47,784 nucleotides of DNA from NCBI RefSeq assembly GCF_014861365.1, contig NZ_RRYW01000016.1, positions 1 to 47,784 of the forward strand, given 5' to 3'. Below, one piece after another: positions 44,761 to 47,784 of the stretch (positions are counted from its first letter, which is position 1; every line of letters starts with the position of its first letter). Under the pieces are notes generated by a model. It saw only the letters and a list, made by a program, of their open reading frames with translations, made no database searches and had not been told where the DNA came from. A program made the position numbers and the translations under genes. The stretch comes from Psychrobacter sp. FME6 (GTDB taxonomy: Bacteria > Pseudomonadota > Gammaproteobacteria > Pseudomonadales > Moraxellaceae).

Positions 44761-46227
44761 ATGACGAGAAGACAAGACTACCGATTAACTGACGCTGGCG
44801 TGAAAGCCATTGCCAAACAGTCCACACCTACCAAAGTCACACGCCATGGTGATGGCAACAATTTATATCTTATACAACATCCAAATGGCTCATTATTTTG
44901 GCAGATGACATACCGCTATCAATCTGATAAAGATCTTAAGCCCAAGCAAAAGACCTATCAAATAGGAATTTACAAGCCAGCTAAACAAGTCATTGACTCT
45001 ACATTCAAACCAGAGGTGTCGCTAAAAGAGGCACGGCTGGCACGTGATAAAGCTCAAGCATTACTGGCTGATAACATCGATCCTACAGAGCATAAAAACC
45101 ATGAGAAAAATAACTTTGAGCAGAAGGACTTATTTAGAGTTATCGCCAAGAGCTATATCAACGAAAGATCTAGCACCACACCTAAGAATATTCAAAAACT
45201 TCATAACTATTTAGATAAGCATATCGCACCGCATATAGGCGACTACCCTATTGGCTCTATTACGGCACAAGATATCATCAAAACTGGATTAGCAATCCAA
45301 ACCTATTTTGAAGAGCGCGGTAAATTTACAACCGATACTTCGCATAAATGCGTTGCTCTTATTAGCTCAGTTTTTGAATATGCTATCAACACGTTAGGCT
45401 ACGACATTATTAATATCGCTTATGGTCGCAGCAAAGCATTACGACCTCACAAGCCTGAACGTATGAAAGCAATCGAGCAGCACCAATTCCCTGAGCTATT
45501 ACGCAATATTGATCGATACGGTGCAGATAATCCAAACGCGCATCAACAGACTATCGCTGGCATGCAGTTAATGACGTTATGCTTTGTTAGAACGAAAGAG
45601 CTAAGGTTTTTTGAGTGGTCAGAGATTGATTATCATAAGAACGTATGGCGTATACCGGCACATAAAATGAAAATGCGTCAAGATCATATCATTCCACTAT
45701 CGCCACAAGCTATGGCTATCATTGAGCGTATGCGACCTCTAACAGAAAAAACAGGTTACGTATTTTTTAACTTTGAGCGTAGCAAGCCTTATAGTGATGT
45801 CTGGTTCAATCAGGCATTAAAACGTATGGGCTATACAGGTGATCCCTATCCTAAAATGACTGGGCATGGATTTAGGCAGCTTGCCAGCACTGGATTATAC
45901 GAGTTGCAATTTAGTCAAAACTTGATAGAAATACAATTAGCTCACCTTGAGCAGTCTAGCGTTAAAAAAAGATATGATTTATCTGCACATCTAGCAGAAA
46001 GGCAGATGATGATGAATCAGTGGGCAAATCATTTAGATGACCTACGGGCTGGCAAGGCGATTAGTTTTGATCTACTAACGCCAGATGAAATTAAGAGAGA
46101 GATGAATAATCGTAATGAGCAGGCTACTGATATAGCGCTGCATGACAAAGATATTTTGATAAAGAGCTTGCAAGCGCAAGGTGTACCGGATAGGTTATTA
46201 GGACAGCTTGTTGATTATATAAAATAA
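44761..46227 (+). CDS. P4-type tyrosine recombinase / island integrase (int2)
   Basis: A 488-aa integrase with an N-terminal arm-binding DUF4102-like domain (about 1-112), a SAM-like core-binding domain (about 125-215) and the catalytic domain. Catalytic residues: R277 (VRTKELRFFEW), a Lys in AHKMKMRQDH, H369 and R372 (GHGFRQLAST), H395 (LAHLE) and Y405 (KKRYDLSAH), all present. GAGG precedes the ATG. Its position 212 bp past tRNA-Arg, in the same direction, is the classic left border of a genomic island. It is clearly different from int1, so the window has two independent integration systems. Confidence 0.94.
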   Translation: MTRRQDYRLTDAGVKAIAKQSTPTKVTRHGDGNNLYLIQHPNGSLFWQMTYRYQSDKDLKPKQKTYQIGIYKPAKQVIDSTFKPEVSLKEARLARDKAQALLADNIDPTEHKNHEKNNFEQKDLFRVIAKSYINERSSTTPKNIQKLHNYLDKHIAPHIGDYPIGSITAQDIIKTGLAIQTYFEERGKFTTDTSHKCVALISSVFEYAINTLGYDIINIAYGRSKALRPHKPERMKAIEQHQFPELLRNIDRYGADNPNAHQQTIAGMQLMTLCFVRTKELRFFEWSEIDYHKNVWRIPAHKMKMRQDHIIPLSPQAMAIIERMRPLTEKTGYVFFNFERSKPYSDVWFNQALKRMGYTGDPYPKMTGHGFRQLASTGLYELQFSQNLIEIQLAHLEQSSVKKRYDLSAHLAERQMMMNQWANHLDDLRAGKAISFDLLTPDEIKREMNNRNEQATDIALHDKDILIKSLQAQGVPDRLLGQLVDYIK

Positions 46228-46234
46228 CTATCAG

Positions 46235-46375
46235 CTATAGTGAGTCCTAAATAAAAAGAGTGCAGCCATTACAGCGTGCTACTGGTATAAACTTTCCTTG
46301 CGTGCTGCTTGCACAGAGGCTGCGCAAAATCCATCCTAGTAGCACTGTATTTATTTTATAGTGGATCGACTATAG
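46235..46375 (+). repeat. 141-bp MITE-like repeat with imperfect terminal inverted repeats
   Basis: It starts CTATAGTGAGTCC and ends GTGGATCGACTATAG, an imperfect terminal inverted repeat. AAATAAAA near the left and TTTATTTTA near the right continue the pairing. The core 46280-46324 (CTACTGGTATAAAC, then CAGAGGCTGCGC) recurs inverted at 16850-16900. No coding capacity. It lies between int2 and the unknown gene at 46417. Confidence 0.7.
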
Positions 46376-46416
46376 TAACTTATAACTTCCATTTGAGGTA
46401 AAAATCAGGTGATTTC

Positions 46417-47283
46417 ATGCAAAATAAATTGAATACCGATAGTACTATTACTTCGGAAGATATGTTTCTTATTGATAAAATGTTAAGTGATTACCATAAT
46501 TTATCAAACGCTGTTGAAGTAATTTTAGGTATGCCCGAAAATATAGGTATAGCTAACAACCTATATAATCATGAGCAATGCACTACCACGCAAAAAAAAC
46601 ATAATTTACTTTTTTTAGAAGATGCTAAAATTGCATCTATGCAATATGTTAGAGAAAACTTTAAAGTAGATACACCTTACTTTCTCAACAATATAGATAA
46701 TTTTTCAACTAAATACGAAGATAGTGGTTTTGCAGGTAATAAAGAAGAATATGCATTAAATCAATACATAAGTGAACTATTCAGTAAAATAGCTATTTCT
46801 TTGAATGAGGTTTTATCTAACACCTCGTTGTTCAATCATATTTTATCAAAATACTCCTCATCTGAATCTAAAAGATTGAGCTTAAAGTTCCTCGAAGTAT
46901 TTCGAATATATGCATTCAAAGAGCTATCTTTTATCGCCTATTATACAGAAGCATTCAATATAGCCTTGATGTATCACGACTATGCAATGCAATTGTATTT
47001 TAGTAGTAGTAAATCCATCTTTTATGATAGTGCTGACTATTTTAGAAAAATATCTTCAATACAAGGCACTAAGGCGGCCAAAACAAGATGGGCTGACAAC
47101 CCTGAGTACCGTGAACGAAAGAAGAAGCAATATCTTGAAGTTATGCTAGAACAAGGTTTCACTAAATGCACAGTAGCAATGAGATACATTAAAGAAAACA
47201 TAGATGAAGAAGGAGAGTCAAGCTTTGAATACGCTTATGAGTTATTAAGACAAGCTTATAAAGCTCATAAAGATAATCTGTAA
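46417..47283 (+). CDS. Hypothetical 288-aa protein in the island
   Basis: Family not recognised. The base composition is visibly richer in A/T than that of the core genes. The protein is helical with no membrane segment and ends in a basic-acidic region (KAAKTRWADNPEYRERKKKQ, then EYAYELLRQAYKAH). That region resembles C-terminal segments seen in some phage and plasmid proteins; this is only an impression. AGGTG precedes the ATG. It lies between the repeat element and the right IS30 copy, as island cargo. Confidence 0.65.
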   Translation: MQNKLNTDSTITSEDMFLIDKMLSDYHNLSNAVEVILGMPENIGIANNLYNHEQCTTTQKKHNLLFLEDAKIASMQYVRENFKVDTPYFLNNIDNFSTKYEDSGFAGNKEEYALNQYISELFSKIAISLNEVLSNTSLFNHILSKYSSSESKRLSLKFLEVFRIYAFKELSFIAYYTEAFNIALMYHDYAMQLYFSSSKSIFYDSADYFRKISSIQGTKAAKTRWADNPEYRERKKKQYLEVMLEQGFTKCTVAMRYIKENIDEEGESSFEYAYELLRQAYKAHKDNL

Positions 47284-47314
47284 ATTAAACTCTTATAAAT
47301 CTTATGATAAAAAA

Positions 47315-47784
47315 CTTAGATTAACACATGAAGTGCAATACCAAATGCGAGGTGAAAAAAAGACCTAGATGCGCTAGCATCAAAGTCTTTATCCACCGAC
47401 CAAAGTGAGATTGCAACCATGAACTATACACATCTAAGCCTAGGTGAACGATATCAGATTTCCGCCTTAAAAGGGGCGAAACATAGTATTAAATTTATAG
47501 CTGATGCATTAGGCAGAAGTCCCAGCACCATATCAAGAGAGCTTAAGCGTAATAAAAGCCTGCGAGGTTACCGAGCTAATTATGCCGACAACGAAGCCTG
47601 TGCAAGACGATCAAACAACGCTTTCACTATCATCGCTGACGTATGGGATTGGGTTACAGACAAGCTTAAACAGAGCTGGAGTCCTGAACAAATAGCTGGG
47701 TTTCATGGTGGTATCAGCCATATGAGCATCTATCGCTATATCTGGAAAGACAAGAGCAAAGGTGGCACGTTATGGCACTGTCTT
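47315..47784 (+). mobile_element. IS30-family insertion sequence, partial (5' part)
   Basis: It starts where similarity to the left copy begins (CTTAGATTAACACATG) and runs off the right edge. The leader holds the short dyad GATGC-GCTA-GCATC. The orientation is opposite to the left copy. Confidence 0.85.
47419..47784 (+). CDS. IS30-family transposase, N-terminal part (runs off window)
   Basis: Open for 122 codons from ATG 47419 (MNYTHLSLGERYQISALKGA) with the same helix-turn-helix (SPSTISREL) and WSPEQIAG as the left copy. About 17 of 116 residues differ from the left copy by eye, so this is a distinct isoform. The catalytic domain is outside the window. Confidence 0.85.
   Translation, partial: MNYTHLSLGERYQISALKGAKHSIKFIADALGRSPSTISRELKRNKSLRGYRANYADNEACARRSNNAFTIIADVWDWVTDKLKQSWSPEQIAGFHGGISHMSIYRYIWKDKSKGGTLWHCL

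Noticed and set aside
1..47784. CRISPR array or cas genes
   Set aside because: No regularly spaced repeats of suitable length and no Cas motifs were seen; the short integrase-associated repeats are too short and too few.

Overview
The window reads as chromosome of a Psychrobacter-like gammaproteobacterium (Moraxellaceae). This is inferred from moderate-to-low GC, Lys/Asn/Thr/Gln-rich linkers in otherwise ordinary enzymes, the split prpB-prpC-acnD-prpF-prpD locus and the enlarged RecC/RecB/RecD subunits. No rRNA is present, so the genus is an inference. Both window ends lie inside IS30-family transposase genes. The two copies are inverted relative to each other, with their 5' ends facing inward, so about 46.9 kb is bracketed by related IS elements.

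Left part (1-7.3 kb): a partial IS30 copy, a ppiC parvulin gene broken by one extra base, a 41-bp palindrome, a tyrosine recombinase (int1) with direct repeats in its upstream region, a divergent aidB / PaaX-like regulator pair, and two related single-pass membrane proteins sharing a short C-terminal EDFRxE motif.

Metabolic core (7.3-23 kb): a LysR regulator and an Nramp-fold transporter whose metal-binding motifs are altered lie upstream of the methylcitrate-cycle cluster. prpB, prpC, a small exported protein and acnD follow in one direction. A YefM-YoeB toxin-antitoxin module, a 51-codon ORF on the other strand and a degenerate ~140-bp repeat element then separate acnD from prpF. A YdcZ-type DMT transporter (opposite strand), an ABC exporter and an ElaA-like acetyltransferase with an added membrane tail lie before prpD. 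The locus thus encodes both known routes from 2-methylcitrate to 2-methyl-cis-aconitate: AcnD plus PrpF, and PrpD.

Middle (23-31.3 kb): an SDR oxidoreductase, an NCS2 nucleobase permease, a DUF2868-type membrane protein followed by a DUF3482-type GTPase and a 222-aa unknown protein, then a hypoxanthine-guanine phosphoribosyltransferase. recC-recB-recD-mepB form a minus-strand unit from 42.6 down to 30.8 kb, so the RecBCD helicase-nuclease is encoded with a MepB-family protein of unknown role.

Right part (43-47.8 kb): a 175-aa unknown protein, a ModA-like anchored protein, tRNA-Arg(CCU), then a second tyrosine recombinase (int2) preceded by four GTTGTTAA direct repeats. This tRNA-plus-integrase layout marks the left border of a genomic island that continues out of the window. 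Inside it are a 141-bp repeat element related to the one before prpF, an AT-rich unknown gene and the second IS30 copy. I saw no CRISPR array, rRNA or complete prophage.
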